Below, one piece after another: positions 1 to 5,671 of a stretch of 5,671 nt of DNA. The notes under the pieces are model-generated. The model was not told the DNA's origin, made no database searches, and saw only the letters and a list, made by a program, of their open reading frames with translations. The DNA is taken from positions 1 to 5,671 of the forward strand of contig JAMDDF010000023.1 of NCBI GenBank assembly GCA_023489205.1. Direction: 5' to 3'. This DNA is from Actinomycetota bacterium (GTDB taxonomy: Bacteria > Actinomycetota > Acidimicrobiia > Acidimicrobiales > Palsa-688). A program made the position numbers and the translations under genes. Position 1 is the stretch's first letter. Each line of letters opens with the position of its first letter.

Positions 1-1570
1 CCTTCCCAGTGCCGGCCTCCCCAGTGCCGGTGCCAGGCGAGCTACCCGCTGAAGTCCCCGTCTGAGAGCCAAAAGAGCGTGCGGAGTCGATCACCTTTTC
101 AGCCCTCTCGGCGCCAGGGCAACCAGGCGTAGGCGTCGCCGCCACCACCGGTGCCAACTGCGGTGCCTCGGGTATGCCAAATAGGGTGGTCGGTATGGCG
201 TTGGCCATGGCGGTCTGGCCCGCTGGGTTGGGGTGAAGGTTGTCGGTGTTGAAGTACGGGGGGTAGGGCAACTCGGGCTGGCATTGCCCGTCGTACACGT
301 CACCCATGACGGCGTCTAAGTCGACTACGCCGTTGAACCCAGCACCCGGGCTGGTAGCCCACGAGTCGACTGCTTCCAAGGTCGCTTGCTCAGAGGGGGT
401 CCACTTCTCGGGCAGGCACGAGCCAGGCGGATCACATGGTGGCGACGTCTTACGGGGCAAGAGAGGGATGTCGTAGATGTCGAGGCCAGCCGCGTGCACC
501 TGGGAAATGAGCTGTTTCATCCCGGCGATGATGGACGCTGCGCTCCCATAGGGGGGGTCGTGGTCGGTGTAACCAAACCAGATGTCGTTGGTCCCGAGCA
601 GGACCACCACTGCTTTCACGCCGGGCAGTTCCAGCGCGTCTCGCTCCAGGCGGTCCACGCCCGGGGTGCCCCCGCCGGTTGCTGCGTAACTGTTCTCCCC
701 TCCGCTGGCATTGCGGCCCGGGGGGAAAGCCGTCAAGGTGTTGCCCGCGATACCTTCATTGACGACCGCCACCTGCTCGTTTGCTGGCAACTTCGAGATA
801 CGCTGCTGAAGCGCCTGGACCCAGGAAAAGCCCGCGTTCTCCGCCCCGAACCCGTCGGTGATCGAGTCCCCAAAAGCGACTACGGTGCCAAGTGCCTCGC
901 TCCCGCCGACCTCCACGGCCGACAGCCAACGCGTCCACCAGTCGGCCCCCGTGAAGACTGAACCGCTGAGCGAACCCGTCTGGTTGCCCGCCCCGTTGCG
1001 CGTGTAGAAGGCCACGGTCCGGCCCTGGCAACAATAGTGGACGCTCACAGGGGCCACCCCAGGGACCCAAACGCTGACCACCAGCGTCTCGCCGGCGTGG
1101 ACGGACAGGGCGACCGGGTTGCTGGTCACGTCCTGACCAGGTGGGATGCTGACCGAGCGGCTCCCGTCGAAGGTGACCGGGGCCACCGTCCCCGGCACGG
1201 CCGCAGCACCGACCGTACCTTCCCTTTCGCCAACGGTCACCGCACCAAAGCTGAGCGCCACCGGGCCCCACTGGTTGGAAAAGCGCAGGCTGACCCACTG
1301 ACCGCCCACGGCGACGGTCGCAAGGTCCCTCACCGTCGCGTTGTCAGCCGACACCTCGGGGAAGGGCTGGAGCAGGAGGTCCATGGGGGAGGTCCACGCA
1401 GTCAAGGTGACCGGCGACCCCTGTCCGGCCGACGATGGGCCAGGTGAAGAAGCCGCCGGGACACTTCCCCGTCCAGTGGCGAACGCTGGCGGCGCTACAA
1501 CCACGGTTACCAGCAGACATGTCGACAGGACTGCCAAAAAAGCCCGCCACGGGGTCTTCATTTGGTGCAT
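1..1570 (-). CDS. Secreted SGNH/GDSL hydrolase, XynE-like esterase (3' end cut by window)
   Basis: This is an exported serine esterase of the SGNH superfamily, probably deacylating a polysaccharide or ester outside the cell. About 523 codons are visible, and the frame stays open to the left edge, so the C-terminus is missing. Residues 1-31 form a signal peptide: K5 and R9, a hydrophobic core, then an AFA cleavage site. Residues ~45-220 are a beta-rich N-terminal domain like that preceding the catalytic domain in actinobacterial XynE-like hydrolases. The catalytic blocks are all present: FGDSITDG with nucleophile Ser236, GIAGN with Gly273-Asn277 (block II), GTND with Asn328 (oxyanion hole), and DNLH with Asp443 and His446. 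Cys180-Cys181 and Cys379/Cys385 may form disulfides. After ~residue 465 the chain becomes Gly/Ser/Thr/Pro-rich, suggesting a linker. ATG at 1570 has no good Shine-Dalgarno; ATG at 1561 (Met4) is an alternative start, and an in-frame TAG lies upstream. The family call is firm; the substrate is unknown. Confidence 0.9.
   Translation of the reverse strand, partial: MHQMKTPWRAFLAVLSTCLLVTVVVAPPAFATGRGSVPAASSPGPSSAGQGSPVTLTAWTSPMDLLLQPFPEVSADNATVRDLATVAVGGQWVSLRFSNQWGPVALSFGAVTVGEREGTVGAAAVPGTVAPVTFDGSRSVSIPPGQDVTSNPVALSVHAGETLVVSVWVPGVAPVSVHYCCQGRTVAFYTRNGAGNQTGSLSGSVFTGADWWTRWLSAVEVGGSEALGTVVAFGDSITDGFGAENAGFSWVQALQQRISKLPANEQVAVVNEGIAGNTLTAFPPGRNASGGENSYAATGGGTPGVDRLERDALELPGVKAVVVLLGTNDIWFGYTDHDPPYGSAASIIAGMKQLISQVHAAGLDIYDIPLLPRKTSPPCDPPGSCLPEKWTPSEQATLEAVDSWATSPGAGFNGVVDLDAVMGDVYDGQCQPELPYPPYFNTDNLHPNPAGQTAMANAIPTTLFGIPEAPQLAPVVAATPTPGCPGAERAEKVIDSARSFGSQTGTSAGSSPGTGTGEAGTGK
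5..30. repeat. Two copies of an 11-bp motif at 15-bp spacing in the hydrolase tail
   Basis: CCCAGTGCCGG occurs at 5-15 and again at 20-30, a 15-bp (five-codon) period. On the minus strand it encodes the Gly-Thr/Ala-Gly-Thr-Gly part of the low-complexity tail of the SGNH hydrolase. It may be the edge of a longer in-frame tandem repeat continuing beyond the window, but only two copies can be seen. Confidence 0.45.
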
Positions 1571-1694
1571 GGCTCGCCGTTTGATCTCACACTCCTATTC
1601 AAGCTTGCCGCCGCCAGCCTGGTTCCAAGCTAAGCCGAAGGAGCTGCGAGAGGGCAACCGCCCACAGGGCACCGGGAGGGTGTAGAAGGGGAGC
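1571..1694. promoter_or_regulatory. Divergent intergenic region between the hydrolase and the F420-dependent oxidoreductase
   Basis: These 124 bases separate two divergently transcribed genes, so promoters for both should lie here. I see no convincing -35/-10 pair. On the minus strand TTAGCTTGG (around 1623-1631) holds a weak TAnnnT-type -10. A CAAGCTTG palindrome sits at 1600-1607, but it is too short to call an operator. On the plus strand the end is purine-rich: GGGAGG at 1674-1679 and AGGGG at 1687-1691, the latter serving as a closely spaced ribosome binding site for the ATG at 1695. The role is inferred from gene orientation, not from a recognised motif. Confidence 0.35.
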
Positions 1695-2585
1695 ATGCAA
1701 GTAGACCTGCATTGCTGGCGCTTCGACTGGGCTGGGACCCCAGCTAGGATCGGCCCCGGCGTCGCCGACCTGTCCCTTCGAGCCGAGGCCATCGGGGTCC
1801 GGGCGATGTCGTTTATGGACCACTACTTCCAGATGGACAACGTTGCTCCAGCTGAGCAGCCCATGCTGGAGGGCTACTCCAGCCTGGGTTTCGTGGCGGG
1901 CAAGACCTCCCGGTTGCGCCTGCGGCTGCTTGTAACCGGCGTGACCTACCGCCACCCGGGCCTCCTAGCCAAGACCGTCACCACCTTGGACGTGCTGTCG
2001 GGCGGGCGGTGTGAGCTCGGCATCGGCGCAGCCTGGTACGAGCGCGAGCACAAGGGCTTGGGCGTGCCGTTCCCCCCTCTGGCTGAACGCTTCGAGCGCC
2101 TGGAGGAAGCCATCCAGATCTGCCTCCAGATGTGGAGCGACGTAAACGGGCCGTACCAGGGCAAGCATTACCAGCTGGCCGAGACCCTTTGCGAGCCCAA
2201 GCCGGTGAGCCAGCCCCGCCCCAGGATCCTGATCGGCGGCAGCGGGGAGCACAAAACACTTCGGTTGGTCGCCCAATATGCAGATGCCTGCAATATCATG
2301 GGCGAACCGGAGCAGGTCGCCCACAAGCTCGACGTCCTGCGCCGCCACTGCGACGCCGTTGGCCGTGACGTGAACGAGATTGAGGTCACTGTCTCAGCCC
2401 GGAACCTGCCACCCACGCCAACGCGTGACCAAGTGCTACAGGTCTTTGAGACCTGGGGGAAATTGGGCGTGGCCACCATCGTCACGCGTGTTACAGGCGA
2501 CGACCCGGCCACTTGGCTCGAAAGGCACATCGGCCCGGTCATGGACGAGGTACACGCCATAGAACCCGCCAAGTTAAGCATGTAG
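1695..2585 (+). CDS. LLM-class F420-dependent oxidoreductase
   Basis: A complete 296-residue protein of the bacterial luciferase-like monooxygenase fold (TIM barrel), in the actinobacterial group annotated as F420-dependent oxidoreductases (Rv1855c-like, TIGR03560 type, from memory). Such enzymes move hydride between coenzyme F420 and an organic substrate in the cytosol. Seen in the sequence: MDHYFQ at 41-46, where family members have a WVMDHFFQ-like strand end; GYSSLGFVAGKTSRLRL at 60-76; TGVTYRHPGLLAK at 81-93; LSGGR at 101-105; GIGAAWYEREH at 109-119; LAERFERLEE at 129-138; and the phosphate-binding-type ILIGGSGEHKTLRL at 178-191 followed by YADACN at 195-200. The length is normal for the family, and the ATG at 1695 matches the usual N-terminus, with AGGGG/GGGAG just upstream at short spacing. 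The neighbours give no pathway clue: the gene upstream is divergent, and the hydrogenase-type operon starts 187 bp downstream. The physiological substrate is unknown, and FMN rather than F420 cannot be excluded from sequence alone. Confidence 0.9.
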   Translation: MQVDLHCWRFDWAGTPARIGPGVADLSLRAEAIGVRAMSFMDHYFQMDNVAPAEQPMLEGYSSLGFVAGKTSRLRLRLLVTGVTYRHPGLLAKTVTTLDVLSGGRCELGIGAAWYEREHKGLGVPFPPLAERFERLEEAIQICLQMWSDVNGPYQGKHYQLAETLCEPKPVSQPRPRILIGGSGEHKTLRLVAQYADACNIMGEPEQVAHKLDVLRRHCDAVGRDVNEIEVTVSARNLPPTPTRDQVLQVFETWGKLGVATIVTRVTGDDPATWLERHIGPVMDEVHAIEPAKLSM

Positions 2586-2612
2586 TGCCGACCCAAGCCG
2601 GTCACCTCCTCA

Positions 2613-2647
2613 GGCCGGCGCGCTAGGCACTTCGTGCCCGGGGCCGG
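2613..2647 (+). terminator. GC-rich stem-loop after the oxidoreductase gene
   Basis: GGCAC (2626-2630) and GTGCC (2634-2638) form a perfect 5-bp stem closed by a TTC triloop. CCGGC (2615-2619) and GCCGG (2643-2647) can pair outside it across an asymmetric internal loop. It lies 28-62 bases past the stop of the oxidoreductase gene. No T-run follows, so if it terminates transcription it is not a classical intrinsic terminator. Because it overlaps the possible -35 region of the next operon, it could instead be an operator or chance structure in GC-rich DNA. Confidence 0.3.
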
Positions 2648-2660
2648 TACCTGCTATCTT
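2631..2660 (+). promoter_or_regulatory. Possible weak promoter for the hydrogenase-type operon
   Basis: TATCTT at 2655-2660 fits the loose actinobacterial -10 pattern TAnnnT. TTCGTG at 2631-2636 lies 18 bases upstream and resembles a -35 only in its first two bases. A start near 2667 would leave about 105 nt before the TTG start of the HyfC-like gene. The case rests mainly on position in the only sizeable gap ahead of the operon. Confidence 0.2.
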
Positions 2661-2760
2661 GAGCCCAGACCGGATGAGTCCCCGGTGGGCCAAGGCGTGC
2701 CCGAACCGCCCCTTGTGGGCCGATGGCCTCTACGTGTACAGGAACCCCAGGTCCCACGTT

Positions 2761-2764
2761 GAGG
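2761..2764 (+). promoter_or_regulatory. Shine-Dalgarno that selects the TTG start of the HyfC-like gene
   Basis: GAGG at 2761-2764, within GAGGTAGGCAGG, is 8 bases before TTG at 2773. Neither the in-frame ATG at 2674 nor the in-frame GTG at 2803 has an equally good site. Starting at 2773 places the first hydrophobic segment directly after a short polar N-terminus, as in HycD/HyfC/NuoH proteins. Confidence 0.6.
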
Positions 2765-2772
2765 TAGGCAGG

Positions 2773-3735
2773 TTGTCGCAACCAGTTATAGCGCCGGCAG
2801 GCGTGCAGGCGCTCCAGGTGCTAACGGTCCTTTTTGGCGCGCCGCTCGTGAGCGGTGTGACCTCGCAGGTCGAGGCGCGCCTCCAAGGCCGGCGGGGGCC
2901 GCGGGTGCTCCAGCCCTACTACGACCTGGCCAAGCTGTTTAAGAAGGAAACGGTCGTGCCGGAGGGCTCGTCGTGGGTGTTCCTCGCCGGCCCCGTCGTG
3001 GCCTTCGGCTCCTACCTGGTAGTGCCGCTGCTCATACCGGTGCTCACGACCTACGGGCTTCCCCTCGGTTACATGGGTGACATCCTGGGCGGAGGCATGA
3101 TCTTGGCCCTCGGAGGTTTCGCGACCGCCTTGGCGGCGAGCGAGTCGGGGGCACCCTATGCCCAGTTGGGCGCCAGCCGCGCTGCGACCTTTGGTGCCTT
3201 GATCGAGCCCACGGTACTTTTCGTCGTTTTTATCGTGGCGATGATCACGGGCACCGACCTGCCCTACGCTCTGGCCGCAACCGTGCGTTCCACCTCTCAG
3301 CTGCTCCGCCCGAGCCACCTGCTGGTGGCAGTGGCCTTCTTCTTGGTCGTGCTCGCAGACACCGGGCGTATCCCGGTAGAGACGCACTCGGGGACCTTGG
3401 AGCTCGGGATGATCGACGAGGCCCGCACCCTGGAGCACTCAGGCGCCCCCCTTGCGCTTTTGAAGTGGGGTTCTGCCATCAAGCAGCTCGTGCTGTACAC
3501 GATCTTGATCAACGTGTTCGTCGCCCCTTGGGGCCTTGCCAGCTCAGGTGACTTACCCGACGTCGTAGCCGCGATATTTTCCCTGTTCGGCAAGGCAATC
3601 CTGCTTGGGGGCGTGTTCGCACTAATTGACAACAGTTTCTCCAAGTTGCGGCTGTTCAAGATAACCGAGTACCTGGCAGCGGCGTTCCTCTTGGCGTGTC
3701 TTGGGGTCCTCGTGTTTTACCTGCGAGGCACGTGA
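2773..3735 (+). CDS. hyfC: HyfC/HycD-like membrane subunit (NuoH family) of a group 4 hydrogenase-type complex
   Basis: An integral membrane subunit homologous to complex I subunit NuoH, which links the peripheral redox arm to the membrane pump. From TTG 2773 it has 320 residues, against 307-315 in E. coli HycD/HyfC. Family features seen: APLVSG at 23-28 followed by EARLQGRRGP at 34-43 and QPYYDLAKLFKKE at 47-59, LGASRAATFGALIEP at 132-146 (Glu145), DTGRIPVE at 196-203 with the following acidic loop (Glu203, Glu210, Asp215, Glu216, Glu221), and the C-terminal LIDNSFSKLRLFKITEYL at 284-301. About eight hydrophobic segments are visible, roughly at 10-28, 66-92, 104-122, 146-163, 182-196, 236-253, 265-285 and 299-317. 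The loop after PVE departs from the DNPATHLEL-type signature I expect (see findings). It is the first gene of the operon in view, and its TGA overlaps the ATG of the next gene by one base. The subunit call is firm; the symbol is by homology to Hyf/Hyc systems. Confidence 0.9.
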   Translation: MSQPVIAPAGVQALQVLTVLFGAPLVSGVTSQVEARLQGRRGPRVLQPYYDLAKLFKKETVVPEGSSWVFLAGPVVAFGSYLVVPLLIPVLTTYGLPLGYMGDILGGGMILALGGFATALAASESGAPYAQLGASRAATFGALIEPTVLFVVFIVAMITGTDLPYALAATVRSTSQLLRPSHLLVAVAFFLVVLADTGRIPVETHSGTLELGMIDEARTLEHSGAPLALLKWGSAIKQLVLYTILINVFVAPWGLASSGDLPDVVAAIFSLFGKAILLGGVFALIDNSFSKLRLFKITEYLAAAFLLACLGVLVFYLRGT

Positions 3736-4403
3736 TGGGTCCTGTGCCTTCCGCTTATGCGAGCGGCGCCGACGTAGCTGCACTTTTGGTGTTGCTCACA
3801 GAGTTCGCAATGCTTCGCGCGCCCCAGCTGCGCTCCCAGGTCAAGCTCTATGCCTTCCAGTCGCTGGTGGTGGTCGTGCTGACGGTGGTCACTGGGGCCG
3901 TCAGGGGCCAGGGCGACCTCTATGTCTTGGGTGCAGGGTCGTTGCTGCTCAAGGTTGTCATAGTGCCGGCGCTCATGCTGCGCCTGCTTCGCGAGCTCGA
4001 CGTCGACCAGCTCCACCATCCAGCTCGAGGAGGTGGGGGGTCTATGGTGCTCGTGGCAATAGCAACCTCGGCGTTTGGGTTTTTTGTCCTGCGCTCGCTA
4101 GGTTTGCGTTCCAGGGTCCTCCCCGCGGCCACGTTCTCGGTGGCGCTCGCTGTCGTGCTCGTGGCCTTGTTGCTCGTGATCCTTCGTTCTGACGTGATTT
4201 CCCAGGCGGTTGGGTTTTTTTCCTTGGAGAACGGCGTCTCGGTCCTGAGCATTGCCATAGCCGCTGGCCTCCCCGTAGTCGCCGAGGTCTCTTTCTTGTT
4301 CGACCTGCTGGTAGCGGTGGTGGCCTTCGCGCTCATCATGCGGGCCCACCATGCGCGTGCGGGGACGCTTTCGACAGACCCGCTGGACAGGTTGCGAGGC
4401 TGA
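3735..4403 (+). CDS. hyfE: HyfE/HycP-like membrane subunit (NuoK-related) of a group 4 hydrogenase-type complex
   Basis: A 222-residue hydrophobic protein close in length to E. coli HyfE (216), carrying a NuoK-like portion that helps form the ion path next to the antiporter-like subunit. Diagnostic stretches: YAFQSLVVVV at 39-48, LLLKVVIVPALMLRLLREL at 70-88 with intramembrane Lys73, LENGVSVLSIAIAAGLP at 164-180 with Glu165, Glu184 followed by FDLLVAVVAF at 189-198, and the typical basic C-terminus ending DRLRG. A Gly-rich loop (99-102) separates the first helices from the next group. ATG 3735 shares its A with the TGA of the HyfC-like gene and has GAGG seven bases upstream. GTG at 3732 is an alternative adding one residue; longer starts inside the preceding gene are unlikely. 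The stop lies two bases before the HyfF-like start, so translation is probably coupled along all three genes. Confidence 0.88.
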   Translation: MGPVPSAYASGADVAALLVLLTEFAMLRAPQLRSQVKLYAFQSLVVVVLTVVTGAVRGQGDLYVLGAGSLLLKVVIVPALMLRLLRELDVDQLHHPARGGGGSMVLVAIATSAFGFFVLRSLGLRSRVLPAATFSVALAVVLVALLLVILRSDVISQAVGFFSLENGVSVLSIAIAAGLPVVAEVSFLFDLLVAVVAFALIMRAHHARAGTLSTDPLDRLRG

Positions 4404-4405
4404 GC

Positions 4406-5671
4406 GTGCAGGCGGTGCTTGTTGCGCTTTTCGTCCTGCCGCTGGTGGCAGTGGTCATTTCGTACCTGGTCCCTACAAAGGGCGCGCCCGCGGTCTCGGC
4501 GGTTGCCGGCATTGCCAGCTTCGGCCTGTGCCTCGCGTTGGTGCCGACGGCTGCCTCCGGTACCGAGCGCGCCCTTGGGAGCTTCGTGCGCCTGGACGCG
4601 CTTTCGGAGGTCTTCCTCCTCGTGACGACTTTCCTCTACGCGACCACCGCCGTGTTTGCCTCCGGCTACTTAGGTACCTCCCATGGCGCAGCGCCCCAGC
4701 CTCACCCGAGGCTCTTTTGGAGCGGCTTCAACTTATTTTGCGCTGCAATGGTGGCAGCGCCGGTCATGAACGGCCTGGCTTCCCTCTGGGTGGCGGTGGA
4801 GGTCACGACCATGGTTTCTGCCCTGCTCGTGGCCATCGACGGGTCGGGCCGAGCGATCGAGGCATCGTGGAAGTACGTGCTCATCGCATCGCTCGGGCTG
4901 TCGCTCGCGCTGTTGGCGACCGTGGTCATGTACTACGCCGGGTCGAGCTTTTTTGTGGGCTCTTACAACCTGTCCTACTCCAAGCTCCTGGCCGGTGCCG
5001 CCCACTTCTCACCCGGCGCGGTGAGGCTCGCGTTTGTCCTGGCCGTGCTCGGCTACGGGACCAAGATGGGCCTTGTCCCTGTGCACACGTGGTTGCCCGA
5101 CGCACATTCCGAGGCGCCCTCGCCCGTCTCCGCGTTATTGTCCGGTGCCCTGCTGGCGATCTGCTTTTATGCCATATTGCGCTATTTCCAGGTGGCGGAA
5201 AAAACCCTGGGCGCTGGCTTCCCGCGCGAGGTCATGGCGGGCTTTGGTGTGGCGTCGCTCCTACTTGGGGCGCTGTACTTGCTCTCCCAGCGCGACATGA
5301 AGCGCCTTTTTGCCTACTCAAGCGTGGAGCATATGGGGATAATTGCGATCGGGACGAGCTTTAGCGCGCCGGTCGCCCTCTTTGGCGTCCTGCTCCACGT
5401 GCTAGCTCACGGGGCGGCGAAGGGGACAGCGTTTTTCGGGGCGGGCTCGGTAGTGCGCAAGTTTGGCACCAAGGACATGGAGGCGGTGCGCGGCGGCGTC
5501 TCGGTGTTGCCTTGGAGCGGCACGATGCTTGTAGCCGCCGTGCTCGCCTTGTCGGCCCTCCCGCCGTTTGGGATCTTCAGGAGCGAGTTCTTGGTGGTCG
5601 AGGGCGGCCTGTCGAGCGGGGACGACGCGCTGTCCGCTGTGCTAGTGGTGCTCGTCACCGTGGCCTTCTTC
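4406..5671 (+). CDS. hyfF: HyfF/HycQ-like proton-translocating subunit (NuoL/M/N family), 3' end cut by window
   Basis: An antiporter-like membrane subunit that should move H+ or Na+ as electrons pass through the peripheral arm. The first 422 residues are visible and the frame is open at the right edge; relatives have about 490-530 residues. Key features: FNLFCAAMVAAPVMNGLASL at 108-127, then WVAVEVTT with Glu132 (the essential TM5 glutamate of the family), ASWKYVLI at 153-160, LGYGTKMGLVPVHTWLPDAH at 215-234 with Lys220 (TM7 lysine) and His227, HSEAPSPVSALLSG at 234-247, RLFAYSSVEHMGIIAIG at 300-316, HVLAHGAAKGTAFFGAG at 331-347 with Lys339, and ALPPFGIFRSEFLVVEGG at 384-401. The SVEHMGI and FRSEF motifs point to HyfF rather than NuoL, NuoM or HyfB. 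GTG 4406 is preceded by GAGG at 4396-4399 with six-base spacing. A different-frame open stretch over 4351-5364 is an artefact of high GC. Confidence 0.92.
   Translation, partial: MQAVLVALFVLPLVAVVISYLVPTKGAPAVSAVAGIASFGLCLALVPTAASGTERALGSFVRLDALSEVFLLVTTFLYATTAVFASGYLGTSHGAAPQPHPRLFWSGFNLFCAAMVAAPVMNGLASLWVAVEVTTMVSALLVAIDGSGRAIEASWKYVLIASLGLSLALLATVVMYYAGSSFFVGSYNLSYSKLLAGAAHFSPGAVRLAFVLAVLGYGTKMGLVPVHTWLPDAHSEAPSPVSALLSGALLAICFYAILRYFQVAEKTLGAGFPREVMAGFGVASLLLGALYLLSQRDMKRLFAYSSVEHMGIIAIGTSFSAPVALFGVLLHVLAHGAAKGTAFFGAGSVVRKFGTKDMEAVRGGVSVLPWSGTMLVAAVLALSALPPFGIFRSEFLVVEGGLSSGDDALSAVLVVLVTVAFF

Larger units (their letters stand above)
2586..2772 (+). other. 187-bp intergenic region upstream of the hydrogenase-type operon
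   Basis: No convincing gene lies between the oxidoreductase stop and the TTG start of the HyfC-like gene. The first half holds a stem-loop (see the separate entry). The second half is in frame with the HyfC-like gene back to about 2659 and would encode a hydrophilic extension with ATG at 2674. That extension has no Shine-Dalgarno and no counterpart in the family as I know it, so I read it as untranslated leader. A weak promoter could sit at 2631-2660, giving a leader of roughly 100 nt. Confidence 0.5.

Noticed and set aside
386..961. A 191-codon plus-strand open frame over the SGNH hydrolase gene
   Set aside because: It is antisense to clear SGNH catalytic blocks, has no recognisable protein features and reflects GC-rich codon shadowing.
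756..1298. A 180-codon minus-strand frame inside the hydrolase gene
   Set aside because: It is a frame-shifted shadow of the real gene, which runs through this region with intact SGNH blocks; the Gly/Arg-rich composition is typical of an out-of-frame reading.
1600..1607. CAAGCTTG palindrome in the divergent intergenic region
   Set aside because: Eight bases is too short, and no second copy or flanking symmetry supports an operator.
2671..2715. GGATGAGTCC followed by CCCGAACC in the leader, reminiscent of a hammerhead ribozyme core
   Set aside because: The required CUGANGA and GAAA core bases are not met and the three stems cannot be drawn.
2821..3438. A 205-codon minus-strand frame opposite the HyfC-like gene
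   Set aside because: It is His/Gln/Arg-rich with no family resemblance and antisense to a well-conserved membrane protein gene.
4351..5364. A 337-codon plus-strand frame from ATG 4351
   Set aside because: It is Arg/Gly/Cys-rich with no membrane segments, while the 4406 frame gives all HyfF motifs through to the window end.

Overview
The window is GC-rich (clearly above 60% by eye), uses GTG and TTG starts, and carries an F420-dependent luciferase-like oxidoreductase of a type common in actinobacteria. An actinobacterium is the most likely source, possibly an uncultured or deep-branching one; this rests on gene content and codon use only. No rRNA, tRNA, transposase, CRISPR array or phage gene is visible.

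Left part (1-1570, minus strand): a secreted SGNH/GDSL hydrolase of the XynE-like type. It has a signal peptide, an N-terminal beta-rich domain, a complete SGNH catalytic domain and a low-complexity Gly/Ser/Thr tail that runs off the left edge. A 124-bp divergent intergenic region (1571-1694) separates it from the next gene.

Middle (1695-2585, plus strand): a complete LLM-class F420-dependent oxidoreductase, followed by a 187-bp intergenic stretch (2586-2772) with a stem-loop and a possible weak promoter.

Right part (2773-5671, plus strand): a tightly packed run of three membrane-subunit genes of a group 4 (energy-converting) hydrogenase or hydrogenase-related complex. The order is a HyfC/HycD-like (NuoH family) subunit, a HyfE/HycP-like (NuoK-related) subunit and a HyfF/HycQ-like (NuoL/M/N family) proton-pumping subunit that runs off the right edge. 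The first two genes overlap by one base and the last two are 2 bp apart, so they almost certainly form one operon. The order matches hycD-hycP-hycQ(-hycE) of Mycobacterium tuberculosis, as recalled. The HyfC-like gene would anchor the peripheral redox arm and form the coupling channel, and the HyfE- and HyfF-like subunits would form the ion-translocating arm. The catalytic large and small subunits are not in view, so the window cannot show whether the complex makes or consumes H2 or is a hydrogenase-related complex without a NiFe centre. The most notable points are the missing HyfB-like and ferredoxin-type genes upstream and a diverged signature loop in the HyfC-like protein.
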